From assembly GCA_021823085.1 (NCBI GenBank), contig JAKAPG010000116.1:1-5654 (forward strand): a DNA stretch of 5,654 nt, given 5' to 3'. The stretch is from Thermoplasmata archaeon (GTDB lineage Archaea; Thermoplasmatota; Thermoplasmata; Lutacidiplasmatales; UBA184). Below are positions 1 through 5,063 of the stretch, in pieces. Below the pieces are notes generated by a model. It had not been told where the DNA came from. It did not search any database and saw only the letters and a program-made list of their open reading frames with translations. The translations under genes and the position numbers were made by a program. Within the stretch, counting starts at the first letter, position 1, and each line of letters starts with the position of its first letter.

Positions 1-1196
1 ACCCTGGTTTCGAGCACGCCCGTCGGCAGGATCGCGACACCCGGGGTCAGCTCGCCCCAGACGCTCATGATGATGATGACCTCGATCAGGCACGTCCCGA
101 TGTAGACGAACACCGGACGGTCGCGCGGGTGCGTTCGCTTCGAACGATCCAAAAACGGCAGGAACAGGATGTAGAGAAGGAGCACCGTGCCCACGGTCAC
201 GGCGATCAGCGGGGTCACTCCCTGGAAGTCGAGGAGCTTGAAGAGCCAGAGGAAGTACCAATCGGGGATGATCGGCGGAAGGGGGGCCGCCGTGTTTCCG
301 TACCACGACAGGAGGTACCACGGCCAGAGCGCGGCGATCGCGAAGAGCATTCCGAGGTAGAGTAACCCCCATTTGATCATGTACCAAAGGATGTGGGGCA
401 CGAACGGGACGTGATGCCGGTCCTCCTTCTCCGTGAAACGGCGTCGCTGCGTCGGGTCCGAGGTCGCCGGCGGTGCGATCCCGTGCGACTCGAACAGCGC
501 GATGTGCGCGTAGAGCAGGGCCCCTAAGAGGAGCGGCAGGAGCAGGACGTGCGCCCAGAACATCCGAGAGATCAGCCCTTGCGGGGTCCCGTTCCCCAGC
601 AGGAACGGAGCGACGAGCGCGCCCATGTTGAGCACCGCGCCGCCCGGAAGCGGGATCTGCAGGCTGAGGGCGAGGTTGATCCCGACGTCGGTCGCGTCGT
701 AGCTGAGGGCCGTGTAGGGCAGGAGGTAGCCCGTGAACCCCATTCCGAGGGTGACGACGAGCAGGAGCGCTCCGACCATCCAGGAGAACTCGCGGGGCTT
801 CTTGTAGACCCCGAGATAGTAGCCCCGGTAGAAGTGCACGAGCATGAGGAAGATCATCGCGTACGCGCCATAGAGGTGTGTCGTGATCAGCAGGGTCCCC
901 ATCGGGACGCTGTGCATGATGAAGTACGTCGAGCACCACGCGGCGGGGGCGATCGCCGTGCCCGAGCCGCAGGCGGTCGTCGTGATCGAGACGCTCGGCT
1001 CGTAGTAGAGGAGCAGGAGCATCCCGGAGAGGATCTGGTAGATGAACGCGACCGCGACGAACGCGCCGGTCCAGTAGCTCGGTTTGAACGTGAACTCGGG
1101 CTGGGGCCTCAGCGCCCACTTGCGCATGCCGGTACGATCCTCGACGAATCCCCAGATCCGGTTGAGGGACCGGTTGTACCAGCTCGAGAACGACAC
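1..1196 (-). CDS. Cytochrome b of a bc-type quinol oxidising complex (3' end outside window)
   Basis: Translating the minus strand from GTG at 1196 gives 398 codons that stay open to the window edge. This is the di-heme membrane subunit that oxidises quinol and passes electrons to the Rieske protein. Helix A (about 42-64) has the conserved glycine pair G44/G58. Helix B has heme ligands H107 and H121 (H-x13-H), followed by R124 and KKPREFSW. Helix C has G142/G156 and GYLLPY. Helix D has H216 and H231, spaced H-x14-H as in b6 rather than H-x13-H as in mitochondrial b. The Qo motif is PDWYF at 311-315. Two further helices follow (about 328-346 and 362-379), so the b6-like and subunit-IV-like parts are fused. 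W42 lies near where b6 has its heme-cn cysteine, so no such attachment is evident. An in-frame TGA at 1202-1200 and a GGAGGG site 8 nt upstream fix the GTG start. The gene lies 13 nt after the Rieske stop. Family certain; C-terminus unseen. Confidence 0.97.
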   Translation of the reverse strand, partial: MSFSSWYNRSLNRIWGFVEDRTGMRKWALRPQPEFTFKPSYWTGAFVAVAFIYQILSGMLLLLYYEPSVSITTTACGSGTAIAPAAWCSTYFIMHSVPMGTLLITTHLYGAYAMIFLMLVHFYRGYYLGVYKKPREFSWMVGALLLVVTLGMGFTGYLLPYTALSYDATDVGINLALSLQIPLPGGAVLNMGALVAPFLLGNGTPQGLISRMFWAHVLLLPLLLGALLYAHIALFESHGIAPPATSDPTQRRRFTEKEDRHHVPFVPHILWYMIKWGLLYLGMLFAIAALWPWYLLSWYGNTAAPLPPIIPDWYFLWLFKLLDFQGVTPLIAVTVGTVLLLYILFLPFLDRSKRTHPRDRPVFVYIGTCLIEVIIIMSVWGELTPGVAILPTGVLETR

Positions 1197-1204
1197 CCGT
1201 CATG

Positions 1205-1210
1205 CCCTCC
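1205..1210 (-). promoter_or_regulatory. Ribosome binding site that fixes the cytochrome b GTG start
   Basis: GGAGGG on the minus strand sits inside and just after the Rieske stop codon (TAG at 1212-1210), 8 nt before GTG at 1196. An ATG at 1203 is nearer but is in another frame with only a shadow protein. The correct frame has TGA at 1202-1200, so GTG is the first possible start. Confidence 0.8.
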
Positions 1211-2037
1211 TAGGTCGGGAACGTGCAGGAGGTGATCCCCTGCCCCAAGTTCGTGAGTTGGCTGCTCGACCCGACACCGGTGTCTCCCTGGAGCGTGTCG
1301 ATATGGCCCTTCACCGGGGGGCTGGACGGGCTCATTCCCGTGGCCCAGATCGTGCCGTCGATCACCTTCAGGATGACCGTGGGAAGCGGCAGCACCGTGG
1401 GTCCCGTGAAGATGTGCGCCTGGTCCGCAGCGTTGTAGGTCGAGCCGTGGCAGGAGCAGTGGATGAAGAAGTCGAGAACGCCCTGCGCGGTGGTGAACGT
1501 CTTTCCCGGACACAGTCCGGGAGGGTAGTACTTGATCGCCGGCGCGACACAGCCTAGGTGCTGGCAGATTGCGCTGTAGGCGACGATCAGGCCGCTCCCA
1601 TCCTCGTTGTCCCCAATCCCGTAGGGAACCTTCGTGATCCCCTGGGAGTTGCCGGCCAGGTTCAACAGGAAGTTCGGCTCGTCGACCAGCGGATAGTTGA
1701 AGGTGTAGACCGTCGAGGTATTGACGCTGTACTCGCGGTTCATCCGTTCGACCGTGAGCGGGACGCCGGAGACGTCGATCAGCTGGGTGGTGGGGTAGCT
1801 CTTGAGGCCCACCGAGGGCGGCTGAAGGTACTGGAGCGCCCCGCCGGCCAAGCCGCCGCCCGCGGCGCCGATCACCCCCGCGATCGCAAGGAGCTTGAGC
1901 ACGTTGCGCCTGGTCTCGTCGACCTCGTCGGCGCCCCCGGTCGGTGCGATCTTCCGGACCTGACCGACCGGCGCGGCCCACGTCGGGGTCCCGGGACCCA
2001 GCCTCGGGCAATCGGTAGGACATGCGATCTCGCTCAC
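1210..2037 (-). CDS. Rieske 2Fe-2S protein with Tat signal anchor
   Basis: This 275-residue protein is the high-potential iron-sulfur subunit of the bc-type complex; it takes one electron from quinol at the Qo site and hands it to an extracytoplasmic acceptor. Cluster box 1 is CQHLGC (C158, H160, C163) and box 2 is CSCHGS (C194, C196, H197). C158/H160/C194/H197 are the expected ligands and C163-C196 the expected disulfide. G212-P213 fits the family's Pro-loop position. The twin-arginine motif TRRNVLK (42-48) leads a hydrophobic stretch to about 71 with no obvious A-x-A cleavage site, so it probably stays as an anchor. About 41 residues precede the motif, an unusually long N-region containing C6 and C10 (CPTDC). 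Extra cysteines C176 and C271 are also present. GTG at 2037 is chosen because it overlaps the upstream stop as GTGA and has GGAGG 5 nt before it. An in-frame ATG at 2145 would add 36 residues overlapping the upstream gene. Confidence 0.97.
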   Translation of the reverse strand: MSEIACPTDCPRLGPGTPTWAAPVGQVRKIAPTGGADEVDETRRNVLKLLAIAGVIGAAGGGLAGGALQYLQPPSVGLKSYPTTQLIDVSGVPLTVERMNREYSVNTSTVYTFNYPLVDEPNFLLNLAGNSQGITKVPYGIGDNEDGSGLIVAYSAICQHLGCVAPAIKYYPPGLCPGKTFTTAQGVLDFFIHCSCHGSTYNAADQAHIFTGPTVLPLPTVILKVIDGTIWATGMSPSSPPVKGHIDTLQGDTGVGSSSQLTNLGQGITSCTFPT

Positions 2038-2219
2038 AGCGTCCTCCCCCGGGTGTCGGGCACGGTGTCGTCGACCTCCCGAGGATCGGGAATCGGGGCC
2101 GTGCCCGGGAGCTCGGCCTTGTCGCTCCCGTAGTAGACCGCCCAAAGGATCCCGATCCCGGCCAAGATCGAGAGGATCTGCGTGAGGAGGACGATCTGGT
2201 CCACGCCGAGTCCGCTCAA
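2034..2219 (-). CDS. 61-residue single-span membrane protein, unknown function
   Basis: I do not recognise the family. The protein has a short N-terminus (MSGLGVDQ), one hydrophobic helix at about residues 9-30 ending in WAVYYG, and a 30-residue hydrophilic tail rich in proline and acidic residues (for example PIPDPREVDD). The TTG start at 2219 overlaps the preceding gene's TGA by four bases (TTGA) and has GGAGG 7 nt upstream. The gene's own TGA overlaps the Rieske GTG by four bases (GTGA). Both junctions and both SD sites support a translated gene. GTG at 2204 is a weaker alternative start that would remove most residues before the helix. The frame is also open upstream to an ATG at 2513, but that extension runs through the preceding gene and is arginine-rich. 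By position it could be a small bc-complex subunit or a Rieske insertion or assembly factor; this is inference. Confidence refers to the gene being real. Confidence 0.8.
   Translation of the reverse strand: MSGLGVDQIVLLTQILSILAGIGILWAVYYGSDKAELPGTAPIPDPREVDDTVPDTRGRTL
2043..2050 (-). promoter_or_regulatory. Ribosome binding site for the Rieske gene
   Basis: GGGGGAGG on the minus strand lies within the last codons of the 61-residue gene, 5 nt before GTG at 2037. It supports GTG over the upstream in-frame ATG at 2145. Confidence 0.75.
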
Positions 2220-2614
2220 CGGGGTTCCTCCGTCTCGGTCCAGACGCTCGGGAGTGCGATCGACCAGGTGGGCGTGGGGAGCCCGCCTCCGTGCCAGGGA
2301 ACGTCGTTGGGCAGGGCGGGGCGATACGGAGCCGGCCGCGTCGGAACGCCGGGCGGCGGGACGGATACCGACGATCCCGATGGCGTCTCGCCGAGGCCCA
2401 TCAGCGTGGCGCGGAGGCTCAGCGGTTGGCCGCGAACGGGCGCGGGAAGATCGGCGGCCTTCGCGATCTCGCCGAGCAACCGGTCCTTCGCCCGCATCGC
2501 GCGGCCGTACCACTGCCCGATCGTGCGCATCGTGCCGGCGCTGTTGCTCCCGAAGAGCAGGAAGACCCCCACCCCGAGGATGATGATCCAGTCGATGTCG
2601 CTGAAGAGCGCCAT
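2216..2614 (-). CDS. Divergent TatA/TatB-like translocase protein with long proline-rich tail
   Basis: This 132-residue protein has TatA/B architecture: a short N-terminus with acidic D6 and D8, one helix at about 8-22 ending in FG (21-22), an amphipathic basic helix (about 27-57), then a disordered tail rich in Pro, Ser and Gly (about 58-132). Its head resembles the first tatA product of this window: both have an acidic pair, then DW followed by hydrophobic residues, G-V-x-L-L, an aromatic and G-S. The usual LP hinge and LAR-x-LG helix are replaced by NSAGTMRTIGQWYGRAMR. It would work in the membrane with TatC, possibly in the TatB-like role of signal-peptide recognition, or as a version tuned to the Rieske substrate; neither role can be proven here. 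The gene starts 8 nt after tatC, and its stop overlaps the next start. Likely a diverged paralogue. Confidence 0.82.
   Translation of the reverse strand: MALFSDIDWIIILGVGVFLLFGSNSAGTMRTIGQWYGRAMRAKDRLLGEIAKAADLPAPVRGQPLSLRATLMGLGETPSGSSVSVPPPGVPTRPAPYRPALPNDVPWHGGGLPTPTWSIALPSVWTETEEPR
2227..2231 (-). promoter_or_regulatory. Ribosome binding site for the 61-residue membrane protein
   Basis: GGAGG on the minus strand, inside the end of the TatA/B-like gene, lies 7 nt before TTG at 2219. It is the main reason for choosing the TTG start. Confidence 0.75.
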
Positions 2615-2620
2615 TTACGC

Positions 2621-2627
2621 GATCACC
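2621..2627 (-). promoter_or_regulatory. Ribosome binding site for the TatA/B-like gene, overlapping the tatC stop
   Basis: GGTGATC on the minus strand matches the 3' part of the GGAGGTGATC anti-SD complement and contains the tatC TGA stop. It ends 6 nt before ATG at 2614, which implies coupled translation of tatC and this gene. Confidence 0.65.
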
Positions 2628-3453
2628 CCACCTGGGCGATCGGACCCGTGGGGCCCGAATCGTGCTGCCGCTCGAAGCGGGCCGCGAAGTAGGCGCCGCC
2701 GAAGTAGAGCGCCATCATCGGGAGCGCGATGAGCAGCATCGTGATGCCCGAGTTGTCCGGCGTGATGATCATCCCGAAGACGAGCGTGCCGATCACCGCG
2801 GCGCGCCAGTGCTTCCTCCACGTCCCGGCGCGGACGAGCCCGAGCCGCGTGAGCCCGAAGATGAAGACCGGAAGTTCGCAGACGATCCCGAACGCGAGCG
2901 AGTAGAGGAGGGTGAACGTGACGAAGTCCTGCACCCCCATCACGGGGGCGATGCCGAGGGCCCCGACGTATTTGAACAAAATCAGATACGTGAACGGCGT
3001 GAGCCACAGCAGCCCCGCGACCGCCCCCCCCGCGAACAAGACGGATGCGGGAAGCGCGATCGTTCGAATGAGACGGCGTTCGTCGTGCCGCAGTGCCGGG
3101 GCCAGGAATGCGCCGAGCTCGTGGACGATCCACGGCATCCCGAGGATGACCGTGAGCAGGAGGCCGATCTCCATCTCGACCATGACGGAGTCGCCCACCC
3201 CGATGTTCAGGAGCTGGACGCCGCTCGGCAGCATGTAGCGGGACATCAGGACGAAGACCTGCGCGGTGACGTTGTAGAACAGGTTCGGCACCGGTAGGGG
3301 AACGGGGAACGCGAACGCTCCCCAGCGAACGGGAAAGAGCTGGACGTTGAAGACCAGCATGAATCCGAACAGAGCGCCCAGGACGATCGCGACGCGCACG
3401 ACGCGCCTCCGGGCCTCGGTAAGGACCTCTACGATCCGAGCGAATTCGCCCAT
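2623..3453 (-). CDS. tatC: Sec-independent (Tat) translocase subunit TatC
   Basis: This 276-residue polytopic protein is the core Tat receptor that binds twin-arginine signals of folded proteins. Family landmarks line up with E. coli TatC: the N-terminal LTEARRR segment (E13, R15) matches LIELRKR; FLAPALRHDERR (F116, E125) matches the F94/E103 block; FGIVCELPV (E193) matches the FE-x-PV block; and GMIITPDN (227-234) matches GMLLTPPD. Six hydrophobic spans are consistent with the family, as is the length. The acidic residue in the last helix (E227 in E. coli) is replaced by FGG here. ATG at 3453 is the only standard start downstream of an in-frame TGA at 3459-3457, but the nearest good SD (GGAGG, 3472-3468) is 14 nt away. 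The gene follows tatA after 79 nt and precedes a second TatA/B-like gene by 8 nt. Its likely first client in this operon is the Rieske protein. Confidence 0.97.
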   Translation of the reverse strand: MGEFARIVEVLTEARRRVVRVAIVLGALFGFMLVFNVQLFPVRWGAFAFPVPLPVPNLFYNVTAQVFVLMSRYMLPSGVQLLNIGVGDSVMVEMEIGLLLTVILGMPWIVHELGAFLAPALRHDERRLIRTIALPASVLFAGGAVAGLLWLTPFTYLILFKYVGALGIAPVMGVQDFVTFTLLYSLAFGIVCELPVFIFGLTRLGLVRAGTWRKHWRAAVIGTLVFGMIITPDNSGITMLLIALPMMALYFGGAYFAARFERQHDSGPTGPIAQVG

Positions 3454-3467
3454 CAGTCAACGAGGAA

Positions 3468-3472
3468 CCTCC
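3468..3472 (-). promoter_or_regulatory. SD-like GGAGG upstream of tatC with unusually long spacing
   Basis: GGAGG on the minus strand lies 14 nt before the tatC ATG at 3453. It is 7 nt before a TTG at 3460 that opens a different frame. Either tatC is initiated inefficiently from this site or initiation does not depend on it. Confidence 0.5.
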
Positions 3473-3514
3473 TGCGTGCGTCCTTCCGTGGCGTGTTCGC
3501 TGCCCGCGCTCCCC

Positions 3515-3530
3515 GGGGCCTGCGGGCCCC
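3515..3530. promoter_or_regulatory. GC hairpin between tatA and tatC
   Basis: GGGGCC (3515-3520) and GGCCCC (3525-3530) form a perfect 6-bp stem with a 4-nt loop. It starts 3 nt after the tatA stop codon and no T-run follows on the minus strand, so it is more likely a partial attenuator or an mRNA 3'-end stabiliser than a full terminator. TatA is normally needed in excess over TatC, so such an element would make sense. Function is inferred. Confidence 0.5.
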
Positions 3531-3532
3531 CC

Positions 3533-3769
3533 TCAGTGGGAGGAGCCCGGAAGACCCGACGCACCGCTCGGCGCCGGCGCGGTCGACGGGGCGGCCGTCT
3601 CCGTGCTCTGCTGCGTGCGGATCTCCTTCTCGACCTCTATGCGGCCCCGCTTGAACTCACCCATGGAGCGCCCGAGGTTGTGGGCCAGTTTCGGAATCTG
3701 TGACGAGCCGTAGAGCAACACGCCCGCCACCACCGCGATGATCAGCCAGTCATCTATGGAATCGAACAT
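3533..3769 (-). CDS. tatA: Tat translocase pore subunit TatA
   Basis: This 78-residue protein has the standard TatA order: a short acidic N-terminus (D3, D6, D7), one helix at about 8-20, the YG turn (20-21), the IPKLA hinge (P26), and the amphipathic helix with LGRSMGEFKRG (32-42). A polar tail rich in Ser, Thr, Ala and Pro follows. It oligomerises around TatC to pass folded proteins through the membrane. ATG at 3769 is chosen because the N-terminus then has the usual TatA length before the helix. A modest GAGGG lies only 3 nt upstream, so a short leader is possible. It is the first gene of the probable tat-Rieske-cytochrome b operon and sits downstream of the only sizeable intergenic gap before tatC. 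Confidence 0.95.
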   Translation of the reverse strand: MFDSIDDWLIIAVVAGVLLYGSSQIPKLAHNLGRSMGEFKRGRIEVEKEIRTQQSTETAAPSTAPAPSGASGLPGSSH

Positions 3770-3800
3770 CGACCCTCTCTGTCGGCGACCACCGAGCTAG

Positions 3801-3816
3801 GAACGATATGCCGTTC
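3801..3816. promoter_or_regulatory. Inverted repeat over a TATA-like element upstream of tatA
   Basis: GAACG (3801-3805) and CGTTC (3812-3816) flank 6 bp that read GCATAT on the minus strand. The CATATC part (3810-3805) would place a start site roughly 10 nt before the tatA ATG. The arms are only 5 bp, so this is a tentative operator or promoter element. Confidence 0.35.
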
Positions 3817-3860
3817 GTACGGTAGGATTGGACGGATACGACTCGTGCATACTCCGCGCT

Positions 3861-3867
3861 GATAAAG
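3861..3867 (-). promoter_or_regulatory. TATA-like box for the tat-Rieske-cytochrome b operon
   Basis: CTTTATC on the minus strand resembles an archaeal TATA box and stands out in a G+C-rich intergenic region (3770-3963). Transcription would start near 3838, leaving a leader of about 70 nt before tatA. No clear BRE is visible. The CATATC element nearer the gene is an alternative promoter. Confidence 0.45.
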
Positions 3868-3925
3868 GGCCCCAATCGGTACCGGGGTGCGGACGGACGG
3901 ATCGGGGCGAGCTCTCCCCCCCAGA

Positions 3926-3938
3926 TCTCGAAACGAGA
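3926..3938. terminator. Short hairpin downstream of the AbrB-PhoU gene
   Basis: TCTCG (3926-3930) and CGAGA (3934-3938) pair around a 3-nt loop that reads TTT on the minus strand, 26 nt beyond the stop codon at 3964. No T-run follows, so a role in termination is weak. The rest of 3770-3963 holds the tat promoter candidates and no credible gene. Confidence 0.25.
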
Positions 3939-3963
3939 AGCTCGGACCCGGGGGATCGGGGCT

Positions 3964-5001
3964 CTACGCGGCCTCGACCAGGACGGTCTCATGGCCGTTT
4001 GCGACGGCCCGGTCGATGCCGACCTCGGCGAGCAGGCTCAGCGTGGCTGCGGCGCGCTGCAGGGCGAGGATGGAGGAGTGGACCCCGTTCTTGCGAGCGG
4101 GTCCCTTGAGGCGAAGGCCGACCGAGGCCGCAGCTGCCCAGAGCTCCTCGGCCGAGCCGTAGACGGTGCACGATCGCTCGAGGCTCGGGTGCATGAGCGC
4201 GTCGACGACATCCTTGAGCGAGGTCCTCACGAGCGCCAACAGCTCGTTCAGTGCTTCGGCGCCCTCGAGCTTCGCCGGGTCCTTGTTGAGCGTGACCAAG
4301 GTCTCTCCGAACAGGGTCGCGAGCTCACCGAGAGCGTGGACGACCAGCCGCCACTCGAGCAGGTGGCGGGGGTCGGGGGAGCCGATCCTCCGAGCGAGCG
4401 ACCAGTCGCGGCTCGCGAGGAAGAGTTGGCGGACGAGCAGGGCGAGCACCTTGTTCGACTCCTCCTGGAGCGTGGCGATGCGTCGGGTGTGCGCGCGCCG
4501 CTGGACCAACTCCTGGGTCTCGTCGACGAAGGCGATCAGGATCATCTTCATCCGCTGCACGAGCTGGGGCAGCTCGTACTTCGACGGGTCGATGAAGTTC
4601 TGGAGCAGGATCCGGTTGGGTTCCTGGGCGACCACGCTCACGCCCAGCAGTCCTCGTGCCGTCACCTGAAGTTCCTCCATCCGGTCGGCGGTGAGCGGAA
4701 GGTCGGTCCGGATCTCGATCGAATCGTGTCCCACGCGGTACGCGCCTACGACCAGCCGCTCGAGGACTCCCGGAGTGTCGAACGAACGCGCCTGGACGAG
4801 ATACGGCGTGCCGACGTTCGCGTCCCCGGGCGTGGGAGCCGGCTTGAGGTAGAGAGTCCCGTCGTCGTTCTGATCGAAGACGATGAGGTCGCCGGGCCGG
4901 AGGTTCATTGCCTCGGCCCACGGCTTCGGCAGGGTCACTGCGATCGAAGAGTGGCCCGCCTTCAAGACCCGTCGCTCTCGGCTCGGTGTGGACCATGCCA
5001 T
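3964..5001 (-). CDS. AbrB-PhoU domain regulator (archaeal phosphate-uptake regulator family)
   Basis: This 345-residue protein begins with a SpoVT/AbrB DNA-binding fold (about 9-54; RRVLKAGHSSIAVTLPKPW, then LRPGDLIVF and a DGTLYLKP strand). Two PhoU-like helical regions follow. The first spans about 105-200 and contains LQEESNKVLALLVRQLFLASRD (178-199), the E-rich then LLVRQL pattern seen in archaeal PhoU proteins. The second spans about 210-335. Family members are cytosolic and thought to link phosphate-transporter state to transcription, with the AbrB part binding DNA; the substrate here is not shown. No pst transporter gene is in the window. ATG at 5001 is chosen because the AbrB domain then starts at the usual distance. 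An AGGAG lies 12 nt upstream, rather far. A perfect palindrome 24 bp before the start suggests autoregulation. It is transcribed separately from tatA (193-nt gap). Confidence 0.9.
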   Translation of the reverse strand: MAWSTPSRERRVLKAGHSSIAVTLPKPWAEAMNLRPGDLIVFDQNDDGTLYLKPAPTPGDANVGTPYLVQARSFDTPGVLERLVVGAYRVGHDSIEIRTDLPLTADRMEELQVTARGLLGVSVVAQEPNRILLQNFIDPSKYELPQLVQRMKMILIAFVDETQELVQRRAHTRRIATLQEESNKVLALLVRQLFLASRDWSLARRIGSPDPRHLLEWRLVVHALGELATLFGETLVTLNKDPAKLEGAEALNELLALVRTSLKDVVDALMHPSLERSCTVYGSAEELWAAAASVGLRLKGPARKNGVHSSILALQRAAATLSLLAEVGIDRAVANGHETVLVEAA

Positions 5002-5025
5002 GCTGTTCGGAAGCTCCTGAACCTA

Positions 5026-5040
5026 CTACGAGGCTCGTAG
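5026..5040. promoter_or_regulatory. Perfect palindrome, candidate operator of the AbrB-PhoU gene
   Basis: CTACGAG (5026-5032) and CTCGTAG (5034-5040) are perfect inverted arms around one base. The dyad centre lies about 26 bp downstream of the TATA-like box centre, so it would cover the predicted transcription start. That is a classic repressor position in archaea. The likely binder is the adjacent AbrB-domain protein, by inference. Confidence 0.6.
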
Positions 5041-5054
5041 CTAACGGCAGCCGG

Positions 5055-5063
5055 CCTTTTTAC
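5055..5063 (-). promoter_or_regulatory. TATA-like box of the AbrB-PhoU gene
   Basis: GTAAAAAGG on the minus strand is the only A-rich run in the 119-nt gap between the cupredoxin stop and the regulator start. It predicts transcription starting near 5033, within the palindrome, with a leader of about 30 nt. Confidence 0.5.

Noticed and set aside
65..80. ATGATGATGATGA run resembling a microsatellite
   Set aside because: It is the coding sequence for Ile-Ile-Ile-Met in a cytochrome b transmembrane helix.
549..1235. 228-codon plus-strand frame across cytochrome b
   Set aside because: Antisense shadow, extremely rich in Arg, Glu and Asp; cytochrome b is intact on the minus strand.
1109..2023. 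304-codon minus frame overlapping the Rieske and cytochrome b genes
   Set aside because: Out-of-frame shadow rich in Arg and Gly that lacks the Rieske motifs, which are intact in the chosen frame.
2038..2145. N-terminal extension of Rieske from ATG 2145
   Set aside because: It would overlap most of the 61-residue gene, adds 36 arginine- and glycine-rich residues, and ignores the SD and GTGA overlap at GTG 2037.
2220..2513. Extension of the 61-residue protein upstream to ATG 2513
   Set aside because: The added region is an arginine-rich shadow of the TatA/B-like gene. The TTG at 2219 has an SD and a coupled overlap.
2615..3460. Minus-strand 281-codon frame from TTG 3460 overlapping tatC in another frame, with ideal SD spacing
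   Set aside because: Arginine-rich, low-complexity product with no membrane spans, whereas the tatC frame carries all family motifs. The SD/TTG coincidence is kept only as a comment on tatC initiation.
3899..3962. 10-bp direct repeat GGATCGGGGC at 3899-3908 and 3953-3962
   Set aside because: Short, only two copies and easily expected by chance in GC-rich intergenic DNA; no site it would serve is evident.
3991..5040. Plus-strand open frame of 349 codons antisense to the whole AbrB-PhoU gene
   Set aside because: Composition is dominated by Arg, Asp, Glu, Val and Leu with no domain. It mirrors the regulator's codons, and the minus-strand protein has clear AbrB and PhoU motifs. Typical high-GC shadow.
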